This document shows positions 1 to 9,689 of a stretch of 35,022 bases of DNA, one piece after another. Made by a program: the position numbers and the translations under genes. The stretch is from contig JALHOJ010000048.1 of assembly GCA_022843045.1 (NCBI GenBank), positions 1-35,022 of the forward strand, read 5' to 3'. The notes under the pieces are model-generated. The model worked only from the letters and a program-made list of their open reading frames with translations, was not told the DNA's origin and did not search any database. The DNA comes from Phycisphaerales bacterium (GTDB lineage: Bacteria; Planctomycetota; Phycisphaerae; Phycisphaerales; UBA1924). Within the stretch, counting starts at the first letter, position 1. Each line of letters begins with the position of its first letter.

Positions 1-1
1 C

Positions 2-490
2 ATGCTGGGCATTCTGCTGCTGGATCGCAAGGTTCGACTGCCGCTGTTTGTGCTGTGGGGATTGATGCTGTGGCTGGTCTTGCACCTGGCGGGGGGCATG
101 ATCAAGGTGCCCAAGAGCTTTGTTGACGAGGGAATGACCAATTACACGCTGTACAACGTGCGGCTTGCGCCGTGGCTGCCTCGGTACGACCAGTTTGTGC
201 ACGCCTTCGGATTTTTCATGAGCACGCTGGCGGGGTGGCGGGCGATCTTCGTGGGCAGCGGGCGGACGCTGCGACCGACCTTTGGTCCGCGGGTCGCGGC
301 GGGGCTGATCGGCATGGGCTGCGGCGGAGTCAACGAAGTGATCGAGTTCATCGCGACACGGATCATGCCCGAGACCAACGTGGGCGGATTCGTCAACACC
401 GGGTGGGACCTGGTAAGCAACATGGTCGGCTGCATAATCGCGATGCTGCTGATCCGGGCGATGCACGAGAAGCTGTTCACGGGGCCGTGA
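2..490 (+). CDS. YjdF/DUF2238-like integral membrane protein, 5' end outside the window
   Basis: The 162 visible residues are strongly hydrophobic, with about four membrane segments. The segment around residues 60-75 (Tyr-Asp-Gln-Phe-Val-His-Ala-Phe-Gly) and the later Gly-Gly-Val-Asn-Glu-Val-Ile-Glu-Phe and Gly-Trp-Asp-Leu-Val-Ser-Asn motifs match the conserved His, Glu and Asp-Asn positions of the DUF2238/YjdF family. No biochemical function is established for this family. An ATG lies at position 2, but family members usually have 40-50 more residues before the first conserved motif, so the true start is probably left of the window and this ATG is internal. The gene converges on the TerB/DUF697 gene with only 13 bases between the stops. 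Family assignment is fairly secure; completeness is not. Confidence 0.75.
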   Translation: MLGILLLDRKVRLPLFVLWGLMLWLVLHLAGGMIKVPKSFVDEGMTNYTLYNVRLAPWLPRYDQFVHAFGFFMSTLAGWRAIFVGSGRTLRPTFGPRVAAGLIGMGCGGVNEVIEFIATRIMPETNVGGFVNTGWDLVSNMVGCIIAMLLIRAMHEKLFTGP

Positions 491-503
491 TAGCCCGCGT
501 CGA

Positions 504-1496
504 TCACGTCCCGCGGATCATCTGCATGATGTTCGCCGGGTTCAGCTTGGCTGCCTGGGCCTTGATCTCCGGCTCCTTCTGGGCGTAAATCGTCTTGGCG
601 TCCTCGAAGAGGCGGCTGAATTCCTGCTGCAGGGCGCTCATACTGAGTTTGCGGCCGCTGCTGTAGTAGCTGTTGGCGACCTTGCCCAGGGCATAGGTCG
701 TCGCGAAGGTGACAGCAGCGCCGGTGGCCTTTTCGCTGATCTTGCCAGCGGTCTTGCCCATCCACTTGCCCAGCAGGCCCCCCAAGGCCTTGCGGGCGTA
801 GCTCTCGACGAATTGGCCGCCCATGCCCAGGCCGACAGTGGCGATGAACTCCTTGATGTGTCCGGCGTCGAGTTTGTAGCCGTAGTGGCTGCCGATCTTG
901 TAGACCATTTTGGTCTGCAGGGGCACGATGGCGAAGGTGGCGATTGACTGGGGCAGCAGTTCCAAACCAGCGTTGATCGCGCTGTACGTCATGATGGTGT
1001 CATCGACTTGCTTTTGCACTGCGCCAGTGGGCGCGGGGGCGGAGGGCACGGGCGGTGGCATCGCGGCCGCGCCGGCGGCACCGACTGCCGCGGCGGTCGC
1101 GCCGGTGACGCCGGGCTTGACGCCTTCGAGCGTGAGGTCGACCATCTCGTCGGTCTGACGGATCGTGTCGCGGGCTTTGGTTTCGTTGATGTTCAGGATG
1201 GTGGCGAGGCGTTGCAGGAAGGCCTTCTCGCTCGCGGTGGTCGAGCCGTCGGCGTTACAGACGCCCACGGCCATCTCGAAGGCGTGCTCGCGGTGGGCGG
1301 GTTCGAGAATACGCGAGGCCTCTTCCTCGACGGTGCTGCGCTTCATCGCGACGCGCTGGTACACGGCGTCGCTGATGGGGCCCATCTCTTCGAGGGCCTT
1401 GCGGAGCGAATCACGCTCGACATCAGTCTGGGCACCGTCGGCCCACGCGGCAAACAAACACACGGCGGCAATCGCTTCACGTTCCATCGTCGTCAT
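504..1496 (-). CDS. TerB-like / DUF697 domain protein
   Basis: A 330-residue protein. Residues 1-115 are helical and acidic and resemble the TerB tellurite-resistance fold (start MEREAIAAV, then AAWADGAQTDVERDSL and a Cys-Asn-Ala-Asp-Gly-Ser turn). An Ala/Pro-rich linker follows at about 135-165. Residues 170-300 match DUF697 (LLPQSIATFAIVPLQTKMVY, then GLGMGGQFVESYARKALGG), a domain also found in YcjF-type membrane-associated proteins; its glycine-rich hydrophobic helices suggest membrane association. The frame is open for 61 codons upstream, but the ATG at 1496 is preceded by GGAGG with 8-base spacing and starts the conserved domain, while the upstream part reads through repeat sequence. 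It lies downstream of ggt on the same strand. The precise role is unknown; TerB/DUF697 proteins are often linked to envelope stress or metal ions. Confidence 0.8.
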   Translation of the reverse strand: MTTMEREAIAAVCLFAAWADGAQTDVERDSLRKALEEMGPISDAVYQRVAMKRSTVEEEASRILEPAHREHAFEMAVGVCNADGSTTASEKAFLQRLATILNINETKARDTIRQTDEMVDLTLEGVKPGVTGATAAAVGAAGAAAMPPPVPSAPAPTGAVQKQVDDTIMTYSAINAGLELLPQSIATFAIVPLQTKMVYKIGSHYGYKLDAGHIKEFIATVGLGMGGQFVESYARKALGGLLGKWMGKTAGKISEKATGAAVTFATTYALGKVANSYYSSGRKLSMSALQQEFSRLFEDAKTIYAQKEPEIKAQAAKLNPANIMQMIRGT

Positions 1497-1504
1497 GGGA
1501 CAAA

Positions 1505-1509
1505 CCTCC
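1505..1509 (-). promoter_or_regulatory. Shine-Dalgarno site of the TerB/DUF697 gene
   Basis: The minus strand reads GGAGG here, 8 bases before the ATG at 1496. It decides the start against the longer open frame that begins at 1679. Confidence 0.7.
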
Positions 1510-1583
1510 GCGAGTAGTTTGGAAGATTGACGGGGCGGTTTCAAACGGGCTGACCGTGCTGGACTGTAAGGGGGCGTTGGGCT

Positions 1584-1724
1584 TTTGAACGCAGAGGAAG
1601 ACGGAGAGGAGAAGATGAGAAAAACGGAGAGGATCTTGGGTTGAGTTGGCGGGCGCTTATGCCATCCACACTTGTCCACGGCTGGCTTCCTCTGTAGCTT
1701 CTCTGTTTTCCTCTGCGTTCAAAG
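1584..1724. repeat. Palindromic intergenic repeat between ggt and the TerB/DUF697 gene
   Basis: A perfect 16-base inverted repeat (TTTGAACGCAGAGGAA at 1584-1599, its complement at 1709-1724) encloses purine-rich tracts such as ACGGAGAGGAGAAG on one side and complementary pyrimidine-rich tracts on the other. The purine-rich GCAGAGGAAGACGGAGAG style is typical of dispersed intergenic elements in planctomycetes. No gene is visible inside. Confidence 0.7.
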
Positions 1725-1734
1725 GCGTTGGACG

Positions 1735-3552
<1,818 letters not shown>

Positions 3553-3562
3553 GGACGAGCGT

Positions 3563-3733
3563 ACCCACGAAACGTGACGGTGAGAGAGCGGCGAGAACCT
3601 CGGCGAGCAGCGAGGAGCCAGCCAAGCGCGTGGTGGTTCGGTGCGTTTCTGGACCACAGTCGACTTGGCTCGGTGTTCGTTGTTTCGCTGCTCGCTGCGG
3701 TTTGACGCTCCCCCACGGTCGCGTTTCGTGGGT
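3563..3733. repeat. 171-bp imperfect palindrome in the ggt/proS divergent gap
   Basis: The ends are a perfect 12-base inverted repeat (ACCCACGAAACG at 3563-3574; its complement at 3722-3733). Inner arms also pair, including GCGAGCAGCGA at 3603-3613 with TCGCTGCTCGC at 3685-3695, and GCCAAG with CTTGGC nearer the centre. The whole segment folds back on itself around position 3648. It has the shape of a MITE or of two inverted copies of one dispersed element. Open frames of both flanking genes run into it and produce spurious N-terminal extensions. Confidence 0.75.
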
Positions 3734-3755
3734 GCCCGCGCTACCCTCGGTCCCT

Positions 3756-5669
3756 ATGAGTTCCAGTCGCTCCGTCGTCACCAATCGCAAGCTGGGCGTC
3801 GTACAGAAGTGGTCGCACACGCTGATTCCCACCACGCGCGAGGCGCCCAAGGACGCCGAGGTGCCCAGCCATGTGATGCTGCACCGGGCGGGATACATCC
3901 GGCCTGTGGGCGCGGGTATTTATGACTATCTGCCGCTTGCTTGGCGGGTCTTGCAGAAAATCCAGGACATCGTGCGCGAAGAACTGAACGCGGCGGGGGC
4001 GAGCGAACTGCTCATGCCCGCGCTGGAGCCGTTTGAACTCTTCAAGGACACCAAGCGCGACGAGACGTATGGTGACAACCTCTTCCGCGTGAAGGATCGC
4101 AAGGGCCGCATGAACGCGCTCGCGCCCACGCACGAGGAAGTGATCACCGACCTGATGATCGGCTGCATCAACAGCTACAAGCAGTTGCCGTTGAATCTCT
4201 ATCAGATTCAGACCAAGTTCCGCGACGAGGCTCGCCCGCGCGCCGGCCTGCTGCGCTGTCGAGAGTTCATCATGAAGGACGCGTACTCGTTCCACACGAC
4301 CGTGGAGGGGGCGGGCGGACTCAACACGACGTACGACGCGATGTATCGCGCGTACACCAACATCTTCACCCGCTGCGGACTGGACTTCAGCGCGGTCGAG
4401 GCAGAATCGGGCCCGATTGGCGGCTCAGCGAGCCATGAGTTCATGGTCAATTGCGTCAGCGGCGAGGACACGATCCTCAAGTGCCCCGTGAGCGGCTACG
4501 CGGCGAACGTTGAGAAGTGCGAAGTCGGGCCGCGGCCCGCGCCCAGCAAGGGATACTTCGCGGGCGAGCCGACGGGCACGCTGGAAGAGCATCACACGCC
4601 CGGCTTGCCCGGCATCGACGACGTCGCGGCGTTCATGAAGGTGAAGCCCGAGAACATGCTCAAGACGATCGTGTTCAAGGTCGATTCCACTCCCGAAGAC
4701 CTTGCGAAGTATGGAGAAGAGTGGATCGTCGCTGTGGTGCGGGGCGATCATGACGTGAACGAAGGCAAGGTGCGCGATGCTTCAGGCTGCAAGGTCAAGC
4801 TCGCTGACATCAAGGAAGCCGAGGCGAAGGGCTTTGCCATTGGCTTCGTGTCGCCACGCGCGGTGGTCGGCAAGAAGGGCGTGCTCATGCTCGTCGATCG
4901 CGATGCCGCGGTGGGCTTTGACGACAAGAAGGGCAAGTCGATGTTCTGGGTGACGGGCGGAGACAAGAAGGACTACCACGTCAAGCACTTCAACTGGCAG
5001 CGAGACCTTGGCAAGGACCCGATGGACGCGGCTTCGCACCTGTCGGATAAGGGTTTCCCCACCGGCAGCCTCCGCGGCGACGACAAGTACCTGATGGTCG
5101 CGGACATTCGCAATGCCCTGCCGGGCGATCCGAGCCCCCGGGCGGCGAACACGGCGTTGGTCGCCGGACGCGGCATCGAAGTCGGGCACATTTTCAAGCT
5201 GGGCACGAAGTACAGCCAGGCGATGGGGCTGATTGTCGCGGACGAGACGCAGCAGAAGCACCCGGTCATCATGGGCTGCTACGGCATTGGCGTCTCGCGA
5301 ACGATGGCGGCGTGCGTGGAGATGAGCCACGACGCCGACGGCATCGTCTGGCCCGCGCCGCTCGCGCCGTATCACGTGCTGATCACGATGGTGGACATCA
5401 AGAACGAGGCCCAGCAGACGCTCGCCGTGAAACTCTCTAAGGAACTGAGCGAGCAGGGCGTCGACGTGCTCTTGGACGACCGCGACGAGCGGCCGGGCCC
5501 GAAGTTCAAGGACGCGGACTTGATCGGCATCCCCGTTCGCATCACGCTGGGCGAGAAGGCGATGGCGACGGGGGGCGTTGAGTTCAAGCTGCGCAAGAGC
5601 AAGGACAAGGGAGAGGTGGTGGCGATTGATGCGGTGGTCGCGAAGGCGATCGCGGCGATCAATGGGTGA
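3756..5669 (+). CDS. proS: Prolyl-tRNA synthetase (bacterial type, with editing insertion)
   Basis: A 637-residue class II aminoacyl-tRNA synthetase that charges tRNA-Pro in the cytoplasm. Motif 2 is at about 153-178 (TKFRDEARPRAGLLRCREF) and motif 3 at about 506-521 (GCYGIGVSRTMAACVE). Between them lies the INS editing domain of bacterial ProRS, seen in HHTPGLPGIDDVAAFMKV and MLKTIVFKVD, which removes misactivated alanine. The HGTP anticodon-binding domain follows (LLDDRDERPGPKFKDADLIG). The length matches prokaryote-type ProRS rather than the eukaryote/archaeal type. The ATG at 3756 is chosen because it lies next to the conserved N-terminus; the 42 upstream codons are encoded by the palindromic repeat. 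No T-box-like leader was recognised. Confidence 0.95.
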   Translation: MSSSRSVVTNRKLGVVQKWSHTLIPTTREAPKDAEVPSHVMLHRAGYIRPVGAGIYDYLPLAWRVLQKIQDIVREELNAAGASELLMPALEPFELFKDTKRDETYGDNLFRVKDRKGRMNALAPTHEEVITDLMIGCINSYKQLPLNLYQIQTKFRDEARPRAGLLRCREFIMKDAYSFHTTVEGAGGLNTTYDAMYRAYTNIFTRCGLDFSAVEAESGPIGGSASHEFMVNCVSGEDTILKCPVSGYAANVEKCEVGPRPAPSKGYFAGEPTGTLEEHHTPGLPGIDDVAAFMKVKPENMLKTIVFKVDSTPEDLAKYGEEWIVAVVRGDHDVNEGKVRDASGCKVKLADIKEAEAKGFAIGFVSPRAVVGKKGVLMLVDRDAAVGFDDKKGKSMFWVTGGDKKDYHVKHFNWQRDLGKDPMDAASHLSDKGFPTGSLRGDDKYLMVADIRNALPGDPSPRAANTALVAGRGIEVGHIFKLGTKYSQAMGLIVADETQQKHPVIMGCYGIGVSRTMAACVEMSHDADGIVWPAPLAPYHVLITMVDIKNEAQQTLAVKLSKELSEQGVDVLLDDRDERPGPKFKDADLIGIPVRITLGEKAMATGGVEFKLRKSKDKGEVVAIDAVVAKAIAAING

Positions 5670-5687
5670 GGTCCGTGCGAAATCGAA

Positions 5688-5732
5688 CCCAAGGCCTAGA
5701 AGGCCTTGGGACTCATGGGCAGGATGCCCATG
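5688..5732. repeat. Twin-hairpin intergenic repeat, copy 1 (may end proS transcription)
   Basis: Two adjacent perfect hairpins: CCCAAGGCCT-AGA-AGGCCTTGGG at 5688-5710 (10-bp stem, 3-base loop) and CATGGGCA-GGA-TGCCCATG at 5714-5732 (8-bp stem, 3-base loop). The first could act as a terminator, though no T-tract follows. Translated, it yields the GRMPMPR and HGQDAHAT strings typical of dispersed planctomycete repeats. Related copies lie at 9615-9660 and 12671-12712. Confidence 0.75.
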
Positions 5733-5759
5733 CCACGGGAGCAGGCCGTAGACTCCGCG

Positions 5760-7529
5760 ATGCTTGCACTCATCGCCCTGGGCGTGATGGCCCTGCTTTG
5801 CGTTGGCTACTTCGCCTATGGGTCGCTCGTGGCCCGGCAATACTCGCTGGACGATGCTCGCGTCACCCCCGCGGTGCAGAAGGCCGACGGCGTGGACTTT
5901 GTGCCCGCCAAGCCGTTTTATCTGCTGGGGCAGCACTTTTCGGCGATCGCCGCGGCGGGGCCGATTGTGGGACCCATCGCCGCGTGCACGGTGTTTGGGT
6001 GGGGGCCGAGCCTGCTTTGGATCGTGCTGGGCGTGATTCTGATTGGCGCGGTGCATGATTTCTCTGCGCTGGTGGCGTCGGTGAGGCATGGAGCATCGTC
6101 GATCGCGCACGTCGCGAAGGAACACCTGGGCAAGCGAGCTTGGCTGGTGCTCACGGCGTTCATCTACGTCGCGCTGTTGTACGTGATCATCGCGTTCACG
6201 GACGTCACGGCGCAGACATTCCGGGGGTTGACTGACGAATTGCTCGCCCGGCCCGAAACGATCAACAAGGGCGGCAGCGTGGCGCTTGCGAGCGTGCTAT
6301 ATCTGTCGCTCGCGCTGCTCATGGGGGTGATCCAGCGGTTCACGAAGCTGCCGGGATGGATCTATACCGTCGTGTTCGTGCCCGCGACCCTCGGCTGCGT
6401 GTACCTGGGCAGCCAACTGCCCAACGTGCTCAACATCGCCGACATTCGCGTGTGGTACGGCGTGATACTCGCGTACTGCTTTGTCGCGAGTTTGCTGCCC
6501 GTGTGGTTGTTGCAGCAGCCTCGGGGGTATCTGGGCGGTTGGATGCTGTACCTCGCGTGCGCCGTGGGGCTGCTGGGGATTCTCTTCGGCGGGTTTGAGA
6601 TCAAGCGCGACGCGTTTGAGCCTGTGGGGAGTTACGCGAAGTTCTTTGCGGGCGGCGAAGGCGCCCCCCCACTGACGGCGCTCGTGTTTCCGTTCCTGTT
6701 CGTCACCATCGCGTGCGGAGCGTGCTCGGGCTTCCACGGCCTGATCTGCGGCGGCACGACGAGCAAGCAGATCAGCAAGGAATCGCACTGCAAAGCGATC
6801 GGATTTGGCGCGATGCTGCTGGAGGGGTTGGTCGCGGTGGTCGCGCTCAGCACGATCATGATCGTGGCCAAGAGCGAAGCCGCGGGGCGCACTCCGGGCG
6901 TCATCTATGGCGATGGGCTGGCGATGTACATCACCAGTTTCTTCGATCGCGCGAGCGTGCGTGATGGGACATGGATGTCATCGCCCGTGTTCGTGGTCGC
7001 GGCGACCTTTGGAGCAATGGCGTTCAGCACCTTCGTGTTCGACACGCTGGACGTGTCCGCTCGCCTGGGACGATACTTGCTGACGGAATTGACGGGCGTC
7101 ACAAGCCGCTGGATGGGATACGCCGCGTCGCTCGTGACGGTGCTGATCCCGCTGGTCCTGCTGCTGGGCCCCGCGAGCGCGAAGACGGGGCAGGGCAGCG
7201 TCCCCGCGTGGCAATTGTTCTGGACCCTGTTTGGAAGCAGCAATCAGCTGCTCGCAGCGCTCACGTTACTGGGCATCACAGTGTGGCTGGTGCGCACGGG
7301 CAAGCGCTGCTGGTACGTCGCGGGGCCGATGGCGTTTGTGTTGGTGGTCACCGTGACCGCGCTAGGGTTGCAACTGTTCGCGGGTGTGCGGGAAGTCGGG
7401 CGGAACGGGTTTGCGTGGTCCCCCGTGATCGTCAACGCGACCGCGGCGTCGCTGCTCCTGGGATTGGCCGGGATCTTTGTGGTGGAGGCGTGGCGGTCCA
7501 TCAGACACCGACCCGCCGGAGCCGCGTGA
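5760..7529 (+). CDS. cstA: CstA family carbon starvation protein (peptide/pyruvate transporter)
   Basis: A 589-residue polytopic membrane protein with well over ten hydrophobic segments. The conserved CstA block is clear near the N-terminus: GQHFSAIAAAGPIVGPIAA, then the segment WGPSLLWIVLGVILIGAVHD and VRHGASSIAHVAKEHLGKRA. Further matches are CGACSGFHGLICGGTTSKQI and FGSSNQLLAALTLLGITVWL. Family members import peptides or pyruvate, usually induced under carbon limitation. The start was set at ATG 5760, just before the first membrane helix; an in-frame ATG at 5706 lies in the twin-hairpin repeat and would add a repeat-encoded MGRMPMPRE segment. Follows proS by 90 bases on the same strand, possibly a separate unit because hairpins lie between. 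No CstA-linked selenoprotein-type small partner (YbdD) is visible. Confidence 0.92.
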   Translation: MLALIALGVMALLCVGYFAYGSLVARQYSLDDARVTPAVQKADGVDFVPAKPFYLLGQHFSAIAAAGPIVGPIAACTVFGWGPSLLWIVLGVILIGAVHDFSALVASVRHGASSIAHVAKEHLGKRAWLVLTAFIYVALLYVIIAFTDVTAQTFRGLTDELLARPETINKGGSVALASVLYLSLALLMGVIQRFTKLPGWIYTVVFVPATLGCVYLGSQLPNVLNIADIRVWYGVILAYCFVASLLPVWLLQQPRGYLGGWMLYLACAVGLLGILFGGFEIKRDAFEPVGSYAKFFAGGEGAPPLTALVFPFLFVTIACGACSGFHGLICGGTTSKQISKESHCKAIGFGAMLLEGLVAVVALSTIMIVAKSEAAGRTPGVIYGDGLAMYITSFFDRASVRDGTWMSSPVFVVAATFGAMAFSTFVFDTLDVSARLGRYLLTELTGVTSRWMGYAASLVTVLIPLVLLLGPASAKTGQGSVPAWQLFWTLFGSSNQLLAALTLLGITVWLVRTGKRCWYVAGPMAFVLVVTVTALGLQLFAGVREVGRNGFAWSPVIVNATAASLLLGLAGIFVVEAWRSIRHRPAGAA

Positions 7530-7555
7530 GCGAATTGCCTAGGCAGAGGAGCGCC

Positions 7556-8776
7556 TTACGACCTGGCGACCACCAAGATCGTCGTGTCATCCTTCGCAGG
7601 CTCGCCGTCGGCGTGGTCTTGGACGGCCTTGCGGACGCGGGACAACACTTCGCTCGCCGGAGCACCGCCGGCACGCGTGAGTACCTCACGCAGGCGAGCC
7701 GTCCCCATGAGTCTGCCTCGCGGATCGTGGGCCTCGAACACGCCGTCGCTGACCATCACGAGCGCGTCGCCCGAATCGAGACGCGCCGACGACGCGAGCG
7801 GGCGATCATCCATCTCCCCGATGCCCAGCGGCGGCAGCCCGACTTCCAACTCCTCAACGTCGCCCCGCCGCCGGACCACATACACCGGACCGTGTCCAGC
7901 CGATACAAGTTGCACACGAAACGTGGACGGCTCAACACTGGCGGCCGCAAAGGTAATGAAACGACCTTCAGTCGACTCCTCGCATATCTGAGCGTTGAGC
8001 CTTGCCATCGCTTCGGGCAAGGGAAGGACAGAAAGCAACACCCGTGCGTATGCCCGGCATGACGCCGCGAGCAGGGCGGGGCCGACGCCATGCCCGGTCA
8101 CATCACCCATCCCGCAAAGAAATTCGCCGGATTCACCCATCCCCCAGTCGTAGAAGTCGCCGCCCGCAAACTGCGCCGGTTCGCTGAAACCGGCGACATC
8201 GAGGCCTTGCATGATCTGACCCGGGCGAGGCGTGAGGGACTTCTGGATCGCGCGAGCGACGTTGAGCTCTTCTTCCATTCTCGCTGCGCGAAGGCGTTGC
8301 TCCTCCAACTCCATCTCGTTCGTGACGTCCCGCGAGCAGCCCATCAGCATCATCCTGCCGGTCTTGGGGCTCACAAACGGAATGTCGTGCTGCCGCAGCC
8401 ACCCGCGAGTGCCGTCCGAGCGAACATAGGGGAGCTTATCGGTATGGCGAGGCTTGCCTTCGCGCATGATCTTCTTGCAGACGTCTTCGAAGAACTTGCC
8501 TTGCTCGGGATTGGGATCCACTTCGTGCAGGCGGCGGCCGATGAGCTCTTCCCGCGTATTGCAGCCGAAGTACTTCACGGCCTTCATGTTCGCGTATCGG
8601 AAGACCATCTCGTCGTCATGGACGTAGAAGAAGTCAGGCAGGATGTCCAAGAGCTGCGCGACGAGTTCGAGCTTCTCGGTGTCGGTCGGCTCGCGCGGCC
8701 CGCGAGCGATCCGAGGCTCGCCGGCGGCAGAACTTTGCGGCGTACCGCCCGAAGAAGTGGAGTCCGCGTCAGCCAT
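7556..8776 (-). CDS. PAS domain - SpoIIE/PP2C-type serine phosphatase (RsbU-like)
   Basis: A 406-residue cytoplasmic signalling protein. Residues about 40-160 form a PAS sensor domain (ILPDFFYVHDDEMVFRYAN, NTREELIGRRLHEVDPNPEQ), then a short coiled linker (EEQRLRAARMEEELNVARAI), and residues about 180-406 form a PP2C/SpoIIE phosphatase. Metal-binding acidic motifs are visible: FAGGDFYDW, GMGDVTGHGVGPAL, MVSDGVFEA and AKDDTTILVV. Such proteins dephosphorylate anti-sigma-factor antagonists in partner-switching cascades; no anti-sigma factor or STAS protein is nearby, so the target is unknown. It starts 6 bases after the stop of the methyltransferase gene, so the two are probably co-transcribed. 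It converges with cstA, with 26 bases between the stops. Confidence 0.9.
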   Translation of the reverse strand: MADADSTSSGGTPQSSAAGEPRIARGPREPTDTEKLELVAQLLDILPDFFYVHDDEMVFRYANMKAVKYFGCNTREELIGRRLHEVDPNPEQGKFFEDVCKKIMREGKPRHTDKLPYVRSDGTRGWLRQHDIPFVSPKTGRMMLMGCSRDVTNEMELEEQRLRAARMEEELNVARAIQKSLTPRPGQIMQGLDVAGFSEPAQFAGGDFYDWGMGESGEFLCGMGDVTGHGVGPALLAASCRAYARVLLSVLPLPEAMARLNAQICEESTEGRFITFAAASVEPSTFRVQLVSAGHGPVYVVRRRGDVEELEVGLPPLGIGEMDDRPLASSARLDSGDALVMVSDGVFEAHDPRGRLMGTARLREVLTRAGGAPASEVLSRVRKAVQDHADGEPAKDDTTILVVARS

Positions 8777-8782
8777 GGGCGA

Positions 8783-9589
8783 TTATTCGCGTGCCGAACT
8801 GCTGACCCCGGTTGGCCCCTCCTGACGCCGATACGCGATCAAGCTCGTGCCCTTGAGGTGCACCAACTCGACATCCTTCGCAAGCTCGTTGAGCGCCTTA
8901 TACACGCCGCGGGGCTTGTAGAAGCCGCGGTAGTCATGCCACAGCACCATGCCACCCGGAGCGACCATCTCGAGGGCCTTGCGACTGTCGCTGACAACGT
9001 AGGAGTAGGCGTGCGAACCGTCGACAAACACGAGGTCGCACTTGCCCGCAAGGCTTGTCTGATCGAAGGCCTTGCTGTCGCCGTAGTGCTGACGAATCTT
9101 CGATTCCTCGGGCGTGTTCGAGTACACAAAGCCCGCCGCGGAGGATTCCCGCAGCGCGGCTCGCGTGTCGTGCCCATCGTCGCCCGCGCCGCCCGCATAT
9201 TGCCCTTCCTGACCCTGCGCGAGCGTCAACGTGTGCACGATCGCGTCCGCAGGGGAGTTCATGGCCAGCAGGTGCGTGGTCTTGCCAGTGCACGTGCCAA
9301 ATTCAAACATGATCCGCGCACGCGTCGCGAGCACCGCGAGAATCCATGCCTCCCGATCGCTCGTGCCCCCGTGGACGCCCATCGACGATGAATACCGAAC
9401 CACCGTCTCGAGCGACGGCCCAAACGACGTCAACCGAAAAATCGGGTCAAACCCCTCTGGACTCACGCGCCTGATCGGCCACTCCACCGGCCAGCCGCGA
9501 TGCTCGTGCTTGGCAACCAATCGCGCGACCCGCGCCGTCGCCGCAGCCGCCACGCCCACGCCCAGCCCAGCGATGATCCAAGGCACCAT
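8783..9589 (-). CDS. Membrane-anchored class I SAM-dependent methyltransferase
   Basis: A 268-residue protein. The first 25 residues (VPWIIAGLGVGVAAAATARV) form a single membrane anchor. The rest has a Rossmann-type methyltransferase fold of the Methyltransf_24 type: the SAM-binding motif I appears as FEFGTCTGKTTHLLAM and a later strand as CDLVFVDGSHAYSYV, followed by GGMVLWHDYRG. The substrate cannot be read from the sequence; the neighbouring O-antigen-ligase-like gene suggests a polysaccharide or glycolipid. The ATG at 9589 is preceded by GGAGAG/GGAGGA at 9601-9609. The open frame extends to 9682, but that part is made of a repeat (TDRMPVPG). Lies between the ligase gene (100 bases upstream) and the phosphatase gene (6 bases downstream). 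Confidence 0.85.
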   Translation of the reverse strand: MVPWIIAGLGVGVAAAATARVARLVAKHEHRGWPVEWPIRRVSPEGFDPIFRLTSFGPSLETVVRYSSSMGVHGGTSDREAWILAVLATRARIMFEFGTCTGKTTHLLAMNSPADAIVHTLTLAQGQEGQYAGGAGDDGHDTRAALRESSAAGFVYSNTPEESKIRQHYGDSKAFDQTSLAGKCDLVFVDGSHAYSYVVSDSRKALEMVAPGGMVLWHDYRGFYKPRGVYKALNELAKDVELVHLKGTSLIAYRRQEGPTGVSSSARE

Positions 9590-9614
9590 GGCCGATGTTA
9601 CTCTCCTCCCAGGC

Positions 9615-9660
9615 ACGGGCATCCTGTCCGTAAGCCCTAGGGCCGGCCAGGCCCTCGGGC
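9615..9660. repeat. Twin-hairpin intergenic repeat, copy 2 (degenerate)
   Basis: Two hairpins: ACGGGCA-TCC-TGTCCGT at 9615-9631 (one G-T wobble pair) and GCCCTAGGGCC-GGCCA-GGCCCTCGGGC at 9634-9660 (one mismatch). Same arrangement and CAGGATGCCCGTG core as copy 1, in reverse orientation. It lies in the leader of the methyltransferase gene. Confidence 0.6.
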
Positions 9661-9689
9661 GCACCAAGCCGCCCTGCCCCAACTACCAA

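Noticed and set aside
3563..3755. T-box or other riboswitch leader for proS
   Set aside because: The structure is a symmetric palindrome with no T-box core sequence recognised, and it serves two divergent genes.
4782..6125. A 447-codon open frame on the minus strand opposite proS and cstA
   Set aside because: It is Arg/His/Ala-rich, has no recognisable domain and lies opposite certain genes; such frames are expected in GC-rich DNA. The same applies to long frames at 1672-2880, 10832-12352, 15383-17398, 17471-18682 and 29240-30367.
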